In this document: positions 19,401 through 28,189 of the stretch, piece after piece
Numbering within the stretch: position 1 is the stretch's first letter
Layout: the number at the start of each line of letters is the position of its first letter
NCBI GenBank assembly: GCA_026710435.1
Contig: JAPOQZ010000259.1
Location: forward strand, 1 to 64,000
DNA from: a bacterium
GTDB taxonomy: Bacteria; Actinomycetota; Acidimicrobiia; Spongiisociales; Spongiisociaceae
Direction of reading: 5' to 3'
DNA: 64,000 nt
Made by a program: the position numbers and the translations under genes
Notes under the pieces: generated by a model
Told to the model about the DNA's origin: nothing
What the model saw: only the letters and a program-made list of their open reading frames with translations
The model's database searches: none

Positions 19401-20813
19401 GAGCGACGCTTCGAGTCGGCCCCGCCAACGCCACCAAGACCTCTTGAGGCGTTCCAGGTCATGTCTCCGATACCAGAAGACTCTTCGAAACGCATGTCTG
19501 ATGACGATTGGATACGCGCCCTCGAGAAGCATGCGGGAACGAAGACACGGTGGGTCGCGGACGACCGTCCGGTCGGAGGTGAAACTGAACTCGCCCGGCA
19601 GGTAGGCACTCGAGCGAAGGAAGACCCGGAGCGGTTCGCAAGGCTGGCGTTGCGGTTTACGCCTGGAATCCCGGCTGAGGCGATGAACCAGATTCTCCAA
19701 CAAACCGAAGGAGCCCTGGGCACCGACATTCTTGCCGATCTGTGCGAACATGCCCACCGCACATATGGTGCCGCGGTAGGCCGATGGGTGTGCAGCAGTA
19801 TAGCCAGGGCCAAGACGGTTAACTCACGTCTTACTCACCTCATCCGTGTGTATGCCCGAGACGCCGATCCGAGTACTTCTTCACAAGATGACTACAATGG
19901 AGACTTATTGCTCGCCGGTATTAACTCGACACGTGGGGAAGCAGCTCGCGCTGTGGCTAAGACGTTCTTCGCTAGCGACTCCTATGTCGAGGCCCTCCTT
20001 CCAGCACTATCATCTCTCGCAGTTGATGAAGCCCTGTCGGTTCGTGCTTGTGCCGCTGAGGCTGTCCTTGCTCTCTTCAACCATAATCGTGAATACGCGC
20101 TTGATCTCGCTGAACGTCTGTTGGACGCTCCGATTGAAGTCCTAGACGCCCAAACCAGTGAACGGCTTCTCATGTTCGCCATGCTATGGGAACCGAACCG
20201 TTTCGGGCTGACGATGGTGAGGGCACTGTCTAGCTCGTCTCAGATAGCCAGACGAGGAGGTCATATATGGGCAATAGCATTTGAGCAGGATAGGCTTAGT
20301 GACGGTGTTACCACGGATGTACAGGAACTCCCGACGGCAGCCAGACAAGGAGCCGCGGAAGTCTTCGTACAAGGGGTACCCAACAGCTTGAAGATCCTTC
20401 CTATTCTGTTCAACGATGACGACAAGGAGGTCCGTGAGATATCTGCTAGGGCACTCCTTAAACTTGAAGATATCCCCGGACGGTCGGACCGTGAATATCT
20501 GCTAGGTGCCTACCTCCGAAGTGCGGCCTTCCCAGTCCATCTAGATCTGGTCATTCATAAACTGACTGAAATAGCTACAAACCTACCATCAAACACGATA
20601 GATCTCTGTGAGGGAGCGATAGAGGTCACCGCCAGTGATCTCGGAGATATGACTTCTGCTTATTTCGGTGCTGGACGCGATATCACAACCATCATCGTCA
20701 GGCTCTACCGACAAGCAGGCCCTGAGATGCGGGGCCGCTGTCTGGATGTTATCGATCGGCTCACAGAACTTAATGCATATAACGTAGCCGAGGCACTAGA
20801 CAACGAACGCTGA
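16425..20813 (+). CDS. Large STAND-type NTPase with putative nuclease-like N-terminus and helical-repeat C-terminus; candidate antiphage protein (Avs-like architecture)
   Basis: N-terminal GIEMEVEIDGAIWVEQAKSSATKWTIHRL (DUF4297/Cap4-like E..QAK pattern); Walker A GRAGTGKS; Walker B ALLVVDQLDAVS; ~1000-aa helical C-terminus. Beside an R-M operon. Confidence 0.65.
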   Translation: MVVPMPGGPASKAADQYEYLWTVLRLCDLLEGRVGSIRLEPPGQAGVGIEMEVEIDGAIWVEQAKSSATKWTIHRLKNEGVLRAAKAQIDRGRRFRLVASAPASDLGTLADRSRKTETYEEFTESLTQQRRPHLAQVAQAWGIGNEHCWPLIRKVTVEQYSLDELRRIVRTTLRQLFVDDPDLVVGVLWNFCDGHLSLRFTAPQVWSYVESKGLRRRLIVGDRNIIRGLRGTVDRQRHRVESAAPSVGFVRRSDVDDIVGKLREPDGAQLMVVDGRAGTGKSKVAFDVATQLDSDGWYVGLARMDSNAATSTAIELGHRMGLTESPSVLLAGVTDGTPALLVVDQLDAVSTYSGRMGDNFTAVTEAISEARRAKNLKIMLVVRTVDLEADPRMVSLLRREEQVGRQTVGLLDVEDIKAHLAHSNMPVPASATTLELLRTPLHFSVFTRLDGRSRAERYRTLQDLYQEYTAQVRRDIERRVGHLDWVSITALLVTHMSGNEVLTAPAHLLDTTNQSEVDALVSDGVLVKDDSGIAFFHESYFDYLFARSFVADGDDLCDFLVESRQYLFRRSQTRQVMEYLAGVDRVRFRETVTALLAHDDIRSHLKAVAVSVLRQIQPTPEDWQALEEVAWRDSPVGKKLLGLLDLPGWFEAVDRLGRWDQWLNDPERVNSVFGTLTLAAREQPVRVSDLVRPFIGKSEEWRVRLRSLVSWSLSSGLVDLTAELIDEGQLDDVRSPIAVNSDFWSLLYSLSRKDPAGAARLVGAYLLRGFERARQDSSDNPFESGHLSRASPSQSQSVIIEIASRTPAEFLHHVMPFVIQLAGRTESEPLPGRLPRSQPWALLHRSTVHTVPAAVFAGTERALTALAKDNQEACLAVLRDIRNAENYHLRFLTCRALTAIDDADAAIGWLLSDTRNFALGWADSSNWASRELIERHSADCSPDVFDKLQAALLGYTPPWDDRRFRGRDRYELMSALDMTRLSDLARLKLQELERRFESAPPTPPRPLEAFQVMSPIPEDSSKRMSDDDWIRALEKHAGTKTRWVADDRPVGGETELARQVGTRAKEDPERFARLALRFTPGIPAEAMNQILQQTEGALGTDILADLCEHAHRTYGAAVGRWVCSSIARAKTVNSRLTHLIRVYARDADPSTSSQDDYNGDLLLAGINSTRGEAARAVAKTFFASDSYVEALLPALSSLAVDEALSVRACAAEAVLALFNHNREYALDLAERLLDAPIEVLDAQTSERLLMFAMLWEPNRFGLTMVRALSSSSQIARRGGHIWAIAFEQDRLSDGVTTDVQELPTAARQGAAEVFVQGVPNSLKILPILFNDDDKEVREISARALLKLEDIPGRSDREYLLGAYLRSAAFPVHLDLVIHKLTEIATNLPSNTIDLCEGAIEVTASDLGDMTSAYFGAGRDITTIIVRLYRQAGPEMRGRCLDVIDRLTELNAYNVAEALDNER

Positions 20814-20856
20814 TCGTCCATTCCCGCAGCCATTGCTGGCGAACCCCATACATGTG

Positions 20857-21990
20857 TCAGCGCTCGAAATGGCGGGTGACGGTCATTTCTATGCCGGTTT
20901 CGGTGATGATCTTTATGGCTATTTGGCCGGTCTTGGGGGTTCGGAAGGGGGCGGACTTGGTGGAAAGGGTGGCGTCCCATCGGAGTTGGTCTATGCCTCG
21001 ACCCAAGGCCTTCTTGAGGCGTTTAACCTGGCGGTCGTTGGCGGCGTTGGGGAAGTGGATGCGGCGGGCGAAGAAGCTATGACCGTCGTGATCGGTGTCG
21101 ATCATCCTGCAGGCCACGTCCCGAGCGGTGCCGCTGTCCAGGCCACCGGTTCGGGGGTTGAAGGTGTCGAAGCCGCGTAGCTCCACTTGGAACTGACCGT
21201 CGGGGTCGGTTGTGATGTCAAGGTCGGGCTCGGCCAGCATCACAAACGCCTCGGATTTGCGGTCGGGATCCAGCTCGCCGATCTGGAGGTCGCGGTTCAT
21301 AATGACCCGTAGGACACGGACCCGGCCGATCCGGGTGTCGTCGGTAGTGGCTGGGTCGAACGAGAATGCGGCGGCGATCAGGATCTGCGTGCCGTGAATC
21401 TGGCGGGGGGCTTCGGTGGCTGCGGCGGTAAGCATCGCCGGGGTAACCGTCACGTCCTCGGCGGCGATCATCACGGCGGCGTCCTGTTCGGACGACCCTT
21501 TGACTGAGCAACGGGCCTTGTGCGTAACCAGGCTGCCGCGCTTGCCGGGCCACGGCTCGATCTCGTGGACCTCGATGGTCGAGGCGGAGAGCGTGTCGTT
21601 GATTCCGGTCTGGAGCAGGGTGTCCACTACCCGTTCGACGAATACGCCCGAGGCCGTAGCCTGTTGTGATCGGGCACTCTCGCTTTCTTCGATTCGAGAA
21701 AGCGGTATGTAGGTATAGGGCGTCTCGGATTCGACGGTGAACGGAGAGCAGACCCGCACAACCCCCTTGGTCTGCTCAGGACGGTCGGCCAACTCAATGA
21801 ACTCCGGGGGTAGGTCGTAGGCGAGCCGGGCCGCCGACACATGGCGGACCTTCTCATAGATGAACCCGCCAGCAGGATCAATACTGCTATAATGGTTCTG
21901 TTCTGTTCTGTTCTGTTCTGTTCTGTTCTGTTCTGTTCTGTTGTGATCTGTTCTGTTCTGTTGTGATCTGATCTGATCTGATCTGATCTG
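20857..21990 (-). other. C-terminal part of the R-M methyltransferase, out of frame with the catalytic part in this assembly
   Basis: Post-tract frame NHYSSIDPAGGFIYEKVRHVSAARLAYDLPPEFIELADRPEQTKGVVRVCSPFTVESETPYTY... runs to 20857. Confidence 0.75.
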
Positions 21991-23450
21991 ATCGTCCAGA
22001 AGGGGTGAATAGCGGTCGTAAGACGTTGCCGGGCAACTGCTACGGACACCGTGGATGTATCGCAGGTGATCCACCGACGGCCCCACTTCTCGGCAGCGAA
22101 TGCGGTAGTGCCGGCACCGCAGGTGGGGTCAAGGACAAGATCACCTGGATCTGTGGCCATAAGAAGGCAACGCTCGATGACGCTGTCTGCGGTCTGCACG
22201 ACATACCGTTTATCCGATGTGGACATCTGTTGATGCCAGATGTTGTTTATCCGCCGACCGGGTATCTCCTCCTCGTACCACTTCCAGGCCAGTTCCGACG
22301 TGGGATTTGCGCTGTCGAGACGGCCCAACTCGGCCATCCAATCCAACCCCTCCATCGAAACGGCCCACTGTCGCGTCTCAGGACAGGGGTACTCGACACC
22401 GTTCCAAACGTACGATTCAGACCTGCCCGTGGTGGACCGACCCTGCGACGTGAGCCTCATGCGACGGTACAGGCGAGCTCCATCAGGCAGCAGATCAGGG
22501 TTTGCGCGTTCCTCCCCGGTCAACTTGCGGGTTGTGCCCTCAGCTTCCTCAACCATTACGTACGATGACATATGCTTGATCTTCCCCACACGGTCGAGCG
22601 GTTCATACAACTGCCGGTACTTGGCATGTGAACGATCCTTGGCATACCAAAGGAGAAAGTCCGCGACGCTGGGAAGGGTTTTGGACGAGGCTGAACCTGA
22701 TGTGGCGAACGGGATAGTGGCTAACCGGTTCTCGTGACCGAACACCTCATCAAGGAGTACGGCCATGCGGTGCACGTTCTCGTCGCCGATCTGAACGAAG
22801 ACCGAGCCGGACTCCGTAAGGAGGTCGCGGGCCAGGGTCAGCTTCTCAAGCATCTGGTCGAGGTAGCTGTCGATGCCGCGTTCGTAGGTGTCGCGGAAGG
22901 CGCGGATCATCTTGGGGTCGGCGGGCAGGCCTTGGCGGTTCTCCTTGGTCTCCCGCTGACGTACGGCAACCTGGAAGTTCGATTTGAAGCCGATGCCGTA
23001 GGGCGGATCGAAGAAGATCATCTGTACCTGTCCGGCCAGGCCCTCGCGCTGGGCTAGAGAGGCCATGACGCGGGCAGATTCGCCGTGGATCAGGCGGTTC
23101 TGCCAGTTGCCGGTGTGGCGGTACCACTCGTAGGACGCATCGGGAGGTAGGCCGTTGAAGTCCTCGAACAGGCCCCGCTGGTCGGGGCCGAACGATTGGA
23201 GCGACTTGACGAAGGCGCCCGGGTGCACTTTCTCGCGGATGTACAGCGGGTAGGCGTCGAACTCGTCCGGCTTCCTGCGGCGGTCCCAGGCCAGGGTGGG
23301 GGGCTCCCCCTTGCGGCGCCGCGTGGTCCAGGTCTGGGGTTGCTGCTCCTCGTCGGGCAGGAGCGCTTGCGTCTCCGAAGTTGGGATGTTGGTTCGCTCG
23401 GCGCTGTCGTGGGTGTAGTGGGCTGTGGGCGGCGGCTTCTTCTTGGCCAT
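21627..23450 (-). CDS. Type III-like beta-class DNA adenine methyltransferase; catalytic part plus frameshifted tail
   Basis: IFFDPPYGIGFKS (DPPY) precedes LVLDPTCGAGTTAFAAEKWGRRWITCDTS (motif I); passes through the pentamer tract (IRSDQIRSDHNRTEQ...) into an 88-aa unrelated tail. Confidence 0.85.
   Translation of the reverse strand: MAKKKPPPTAHYTHDSAERTNIPTSETQALLPDEEQQPQTWTTRRRKGEPPTLAWDRRRKPDEFDAYPLYIREKVHPGAFVKSLQSFGPDQRGLFEDFNGLPPDASYEWYRHTGNWQNRLIHGESARVMASLAQREGLAGQVQMIFFDPPYGIGFKSNFQVAVRQRETKENRQGLPADPKMIRAFRDTYERGIDSYLDQMLEKLTLARDLLTESGSVFVQIGDENVHRMAVLLDEVFGHENRLATIPFATSGSASSKTLPSVADFLLWYAKDRSHAKYRQLYEPLDRVGKIKHMSSYVMVEEAEGTTRKLTGEERANPDLLPDGARLYRRMRLTSQGRSTTGRSESYVWNGVEYPCPETRQWAVSMEGLDWMAELGRLDSANPTSELAWKWYEEEIPGRRINNIWHQQMSTSDKRYVVQTADSVIERCLLMATDPGDLVLDPTCGAGTTAFAAEKWGRRWITCDTSTVSVAVARQRLTTAIHPFWTIRSDQIRSDHNRTEQITTEQNRTEQNRTEQNRTIIAVLILLAGSSMRRSAMCRRPGSPTTYPRSSLSWPTVLSRPRGLCGSALRSPSNPRRPIPTYRFLESKKARVPDHNRLRPRAYSSNG
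21896..21990. repeat. Pentanucleotide tract, 19 in-register units
   Basis: Plus strand: TTCTG x9, TTGTG, ATCTG, TTCTG x2, TTGTG, ATCTG x5 (95 bp). Confidence 0.97.
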
Positions 23451-23451
23451 A

Positions 23452-26400
23452 TCAGTTGCTCTCCGTCGTGGGGTTCGTAGTCGAGCCGGATCGGACTATC
23501 CGTTTGATCTCGTCTGATATGAGGTGGTATCCGACCGCGGCGTCGGTGATCTCGACAAACCTCCAACTGCGGAGGTGTGCCGGGATTTGGGGTGAGTTGG
23601 CCACTGCGGGTATCCACCACTCCGTCACGTAGCGAGCCTTGGTTTCCGATTCCTCGTCGGGACGGCCCTTGCATTCCACGATCAGGTGAACCGGATCACC
23701 GTCCCGGTTGCGGATGCGGGCGACGAAGTCCGGCTCGTAGCTGCGCCAGACTCCGTCTTCCAGGTAGGGGATGTCCCATCCCAGGCGGAAGTTCCGCACC
23801 CACGCCTCCACATCGTTGGAGTCCGCATCGAGCATCTTCGCAATGGTGGCTTCGAGGCCGCTGTGGCAGGCCGCTATGTTGAGTTCCGATCGTTCCGACG
23901 CGCGGTGGACGGGATCATCATCCGGGGGATAGCGGTCGGCCAAGGTGGTCTCGAAATCGATGGCTGAGGTGTCGAGCGTGGTCGGGCCGTCCGAGTCGAA
24001 CATGCCTACGAGCACGGGGCCCTGCATGTCGCCGGAGCAGGCGTCCAGAACGTGGCCGACCACTTCTTCGAGGTGGGGTCGCTGCAGCACAACCCGCGGG
24101 TCCGGACAGTGGACATCCGGATGCTGCAACCAGTCCGACACGGCCTGCCGGAGATCCGCGAACAGCTGTCCCTTCCCCGTCGATGTCTGGCCATTGCCGG
24201 TGGCGATCACACGACGGACGCACGCGGCCGCTAGCCGCCATGCAGCCTGCTGGAAACGCACGTCGTCGATACCCACGAGCTCGGTCTCACCGGTCACGCC
24301 TCCGAGCTCGACCAGAGTAGGGCGGTCGAGAACCGACGCCTCATAGGGCTGCACCTTGGCGGGATCAAGCCTGATCCGGTTGGCGCCGGGTTGCCACGCA
24401 TAGCCGGCCAGGCGCGGTAGCTCGATCCGCAGATCGGCCCGGTCGGCCACGGTCCGGACCGTGTAGGGCGGGTTGGGCGGTGGCACGTGTCCACGCCGAC
24501 CGGTGGGCATGAAGTCGAACGGTATTCCCAGCACCTGGGAGTACTCGGGCGTGAGGCGTCCGTAGGAATCGACGCTCTCGTAATCGGTGCGCCGCAGGGC
24601 TCGGCCGGTAACCTGCTCGCACAACAGCTGGGTGCTGAAAGCGCGATAACCCAGCACGTGAGTGACAGTACGGGTGTCCCAGCCTTCGGTGAGCATCGAC
24701 ACCGAGATGACGCAGCGGATGTGCTCCCCCGGCTCGCCCACCCTCCCGACGGTGTTCAGGACGTTACGCAACAGCGAGATGTCGTCCGTAGCACCTACGC
24801 CACGGCGGGCAGCCGACAGCCGGGTGGCCTGCGCCTTCACTAGTTTGGCGAGCGCTCCCGTTATCTTGTCATCGCTGTCCAGCTTGGAGTGCATGAGCAG
24901 CGTGACCGGTGTTTCCTTCCACCCGGCGCTGCTCAGCCGGACATTGGATAACTCCGCCAAGGCACCTACTACGTACTCTGTGCGGCCCGACTCATCGGTG
25001 CGCTCGTATCCTCCTATGTAGTCGTACAGAGCACGGGCGTTGAAGATGCTGTTAGCCACAACGATCAAGACAGGGGGGGTGCGCCGACCGGCGTCCCGCC
25101 ACCTCTTCCATTCGAGCACCCAGTCGAAATAGAGAGAGTGGAGGGAGTCCTCCAAGAGCCCGGGCAACTCCTCGCGGGTGACCTTCTTGGGTTTGGCGTT
25201 GGCATAGATGGCCCGCCATTTGACGTCGAAGCTCTCGGCGTCATCGTCGACGGGGAGCCGAGGGATCTTGACCAGCCCGGATTCGATGGCTTCCAGCAAT
25301 GGGAAGTCCGAAACCACCCACGGGAACAACTCGCCGCCGTGCTTCTTGGCTGCGGTGCTGATGAACATGGGTGTGGCCGAGAAGTCGTAGATGGCCAGCA
25401 GGCGGTTCTGGTTCTGCAGGTCCCGGATGGCGTTGAACCACACCCCTGCCACCTTCTGGTCAGCCCGAGTCGTGGAAGCAAGACTGGGGTTGTAACAATG
25501 GTGTGCCTCGTCGTTCAGCACCAGGAGCCTGTCTCGCCCCTTCAGACTCCGCAGCACCCGATCGAGCATCACCGCAGCATCCTCGACTCCAGATTCGCCC
25601 AGAGGGTCGAGCACCTTGCGACCGTCGCCGGACACTCCTGACAGCAGGTCGCGGCGCTGGAAGGCCTGGAAGTTGACCACCGCAACCTGGGCGCGGTTGA
25701 GCCGCGCCCTCAGGTTGGGCGGCACCAGGTCCATACGGTCGTAGACGTTGCCCGGATGGGAGGGCGCCAGTTCCCCGAGCCGTTCCCGCACCGTATGACC
25801 CGGAGTGATGGCTAGAAAGGCGCTGGTGTATGGACTTGGCCCTCTCCGGCTGGTCGAAGAACGGCGGATGTCGTTCAGGGTGTGCCAGACGATCAACATG
25901 GCCATGACCATGGTCTTGCCTGTACCGGTCGCCATCTTGATCGCCCAGCGGACCATGTCCTCGTTCATCTCCTCGGAGCGGGGGGCGACCCGGTTCTTCG
26001 CATACTGGCGGCCTTGCCTGGTTTCGGTTAGCCAGATCACGGTCTCGACCGCCTCCAGTTGGGCAAAGAAGGGTCGGATGTGGCGGTTCTCGCGGGTCCA
26101 GTAGGCGAGAAGCCGCCGCGTCTGATCGGTCGCTCCCTCCCAGCGCCGTCTCCGCCAGCCACGTAGGTGAACACGAATCTCTTCGACGGTTTCGTTGAGG
26201 TCATCCGGGTTGAGTTCGAGGACCGCTTGGACGGGTTTGCCCTTGTGGGGAGTGGGCACCGGAAGGATCCCGTGCGACGGTCTCCGCCCTTTCTTTGGCG
26301 GCTGCCCTTCGATGGCTCGGCCATGGGCGTCGAGCTCCCAGTGGCGTCGAGGCTCCTCGTAGGGGGTGTTGATTACCGGGTTCGTTCGAGGATCGAGGTT

Positions 26401-26463
26401 CTCCGAATCGGACATCTGTTGGGCAGGATTCGGTGGCAAAGACTCGGCGGAGGATGCACTCAT
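23452..26463 (-). CDS. Type III-like restriction subunit (SF2 helicase plus PD-(D/E)xK)
   Basis: MATGTGKTMVMAMLIVWHTL, VLNDEAHHCYN, SMLTEGWD, C-terminal YEPDFVARIRNRDGDPVHLIVECKGRPDE. 1 nt from the methyltransferase start. Confidence 0.85.
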   Translation of the reverse strand: MSASSAESLPPNPAQQMSDSENLDPRTNPVINTPYEEPRRHWELDAHGRAIEGQPPKKGRRPSHGILPVPTPHKGKPVQAVLELNPDDLNETVEEIRVHLRGWRRRRWEGATDQTRRLLAYWTRENRHIRPFFAQLEAVETVIWLTETRQGRQYAKNRVAPRSEEMNEDMVRWAIKMATGTGKTMVMAMLIVWHTLNDIRRSSTSRRGPSPYTSAFLAITPGHTVRERLGELAPSHPGNVYDRMDLVPPNLRARLNRAQVAVVNFQAFQRRDLLSGVSGDGRKVLDPLGESGVEDAAVMLDRVLRSLKGRDRLLVLNDEAHHCYNPSLASTTRADQKVAGVWFNAIRDLQNQNRLLAIYDFSATPMFISTAAKKHGGELFPWVVSDFPLLEAIESGLVKIPRLPVDDDAESFDVKWRAIYANAKPKKVTREELPGLLEDSLHSLYFDWVLEWKRWRDAGRRTPPVLIVVANSIFNARALYDYIGGYERTDESGRTEYVVGALAELSNVRLSSAGWKETPVTLLMHSKLDSDDKITGALAKLVKAQATRLSAARRGVGATDDISLLRNVLNTVGRVGEPGEHIRCVISVSMLTEGWDTRTVTHVLGYRAFSTQLLCEQVTGRALRRTDYESVDSYGRLTPEYSQVLGIPFDFMPTGRRGHVPPPNPPYTVRTVADRADLRIELPRLAGYAWQPGANRIRLDPAKVQPYEASVLDRPTLVELGGVTGETELVGIDDVRFQQAAWRLAAACVRRVIATGNGQTSTGKGQLFADLRQAVSDWLQHPDVHCPDPRVVLQRPHLEEVVGHVLDACSGDMQGPVLVGMFDSDGPTTLDTSAIDFETTLADRYPPDDDPVHRASERSELNIAACHSGLEATIAKMLDADSNDVEAWVRNFRLGWDIPYLEDGVWRSYEPDFVARIRNRDGDPVHLIVECKGRPDEESETKARYVTEWWIPAVANSPQIPAHLRSWRFVEITDAAVGYHLISDEIKRIVRSGSTTNPTTESN

Positions 26464-27462
26464 GGCCAGAGCGTACCGCGGCGGTGTGACACAATCCGGC
26501 ATCCGATTCCGAACCCAGTGAGAACCTTCCACCGGTCGTGGTACCGGCTCACTAATCGCAACGGACGGGTCTCGGTCTCTCGGCTGCACCGACACGGATC
26601 AACGACGAACCCGTGGGCTCGCGCCAAGGCAGACACCACCCGTTCTTGATCGGCCGACCATCTCCCGGTGCGTGGCCCCCGTCCTCTATCCTTTGTCAGG
26701 TTCAACGATTGTTCGTGATAACAGTGTTGTCTTAACACAAGCGCGTTCCAGAATGACCGATATAGAGATCGGGGTCGGCGCATCGGCTGAGGGTGGCCTT
26801 TCTTCGGATCGCCACAGGAAGGAAGCGTGATGGTGATCGAATGGGGAACTGCCATAGCCACACTGGTCCCTGTTGCCGGGCTCGTGGACGGTGTATTCCG
26901 GGTGCTTGACGGCAGGCTCACTGGGACCGACCGACGGGCCAAGGAACGCTACACCGAGAGCGACCATCGGGCCGTGGCGCGCTAAAAGGAGATGGAGCGT
27001 CGGGCTGAGGAGCCCTACGAAGATCTTGTGACGCTGATCCGTCGCCACCACCCATCGGTCGCTGCTCATTGTGATCCCGGAATTGGGTTCCTATCCATCG
27101 GTGACGGGATCGGCTAGGTGCTGGATGCCGGACCAGTTGTCATCGTCATACGACTGGGCCTCGCGTGCTGAGGATGATCCGGTAGGTGGTCACGCAGAAG
27201 CCGCGTAGATGTGTCAGCTACGCCGGCGGCCGTGTCCAGCCAGGAAGAACACCACCCCGACCAGCCAGGTGATCGAGCCCCACAGAAGGAGGATGTCCCC
27301 ATCCCGTAGGGCGGCGAGCAGGAACACGATGCCCGAGATCGTGAACAGGACCCAACCGATCAGGTCGAAGCGGCCGCCCAAAGTCAGTCTCCGGTCAGCC
27401 GGTCGAACTCGTCGATGCGCTTACCAACGGGATCGGCCAGCGCCTGGAGACCGGTCCAGTGG

Positions 27463-28023
27463 TCACCCGTCGAAGACTGCGCTCACCGCACAGGAGAAGC
27501 CGGGTAGGACGTCGGCGCCGTCCAGGAAGGCGTCGTCGCCGAGCGTGGCTACGGCAAAGTCGGGTCGATACACGTCGACGGTGCGCGAATCCGGATGGAG
27601 CACCCAGACCAGACGCACACCGTGGCTGAGCCACATCCATGCCTTGTCCCGGACCTTGCGCGGACTGTCGCTGGGCGACACGATCTCCGCCACCAAGTCG
27701 GGGACCGTCTCCGAGTACCCTCTGACCCGCACGCCTGGCGGTACCTTCTCTACTGAGAAAAACGCAACATCGGGCTCCCGAACCGTGTCCGGATCGCGTT
27801 CCAGCCAGACACCTGCGTCCGGGCCGGTCAGGCGTCCCAGCCGCCGGGGCTTGACGAAACCACCCAGTTCAATCCCCAGGTTCATAACTATCTCGCCGTG
27901 TTCCTGTCCGGTCGGCATCGTCTCGTGCAGCACCCCCCGGATGAGTTCACCGCGCACGCCCCGGCTGTAGAGTCGCAGCAACTCATCCGCAGTCAGCAGC
28001 TCGGTGTCGGTATCTGTCGTCAT
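27463..28023 (-). CDS. Uma2-family (DUF820) endonuclease
   Basis: RGELIRGVLHETMPTGQEHGEIVMNL...REPDVAFFS...PDLVAEIVSPSDSPRKVRDKAWMWLSHGVRLVWVLHPDSRTVDVY. Confidence 0.85.
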   Translation of the reverse strand: MTTDTDTELLTADELLRLYSRGVRGELIRGVLHETMPTGQEHGEIVMNLGIELGGFVKPRRLGRLTGPDAGVWLERDPDTVREPDVAFFSVEKVPPGVRVRGYSETVPDLVAEIVSPSDSPRKVRDKAWMWLSHGVRLVWVLHPDSRTVDVYRPDFAVATLGDDAFLDGADVLPGFSCAVSAVFDG

Positions 28024-28189
28024 GTCCGATCACTTTCTCACCGTGTCATTGTGCACAATACGATAGTTTACGTAAGTGGCCAGGTTTCACAGGGCCCCGG
28101 CTGGTACACGGCGTCGGGGATCGGTACGACTTGTCTGCGTGGGCTCGACCGGTCCTACACAAGGTCCGCTGGAGTGAGGCACCGACCAC

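Noticed and set aside
21896-21990. Possible CRISPR-like direct repeats
   Set aside because: Contiguous 5-bp units without spacers inside a coding gene; this is a simple sequence repeat.
26829-27116. Small ORF MVIEWGTAIATLVPVAGLVDGVFRVLDGRLTGTDRRAKERYTESDHRAVAR* followed in frame by KEMERRAEEPYEDLVTLIRRHH…
   Set aside because: Interrupted by TAA, no family recognised; too weak to call as a gene or pseudogene.
27215-27383. Minus-strand hydrophobic peptide GGRFDLIGWVLFTISGIVFLLAALRDGDILLLWGSITWLVGVVFFLAGHGRRRS
   Set aside because: Looks like a small membrane protein but no clear start or family; cannot support as a CDS.
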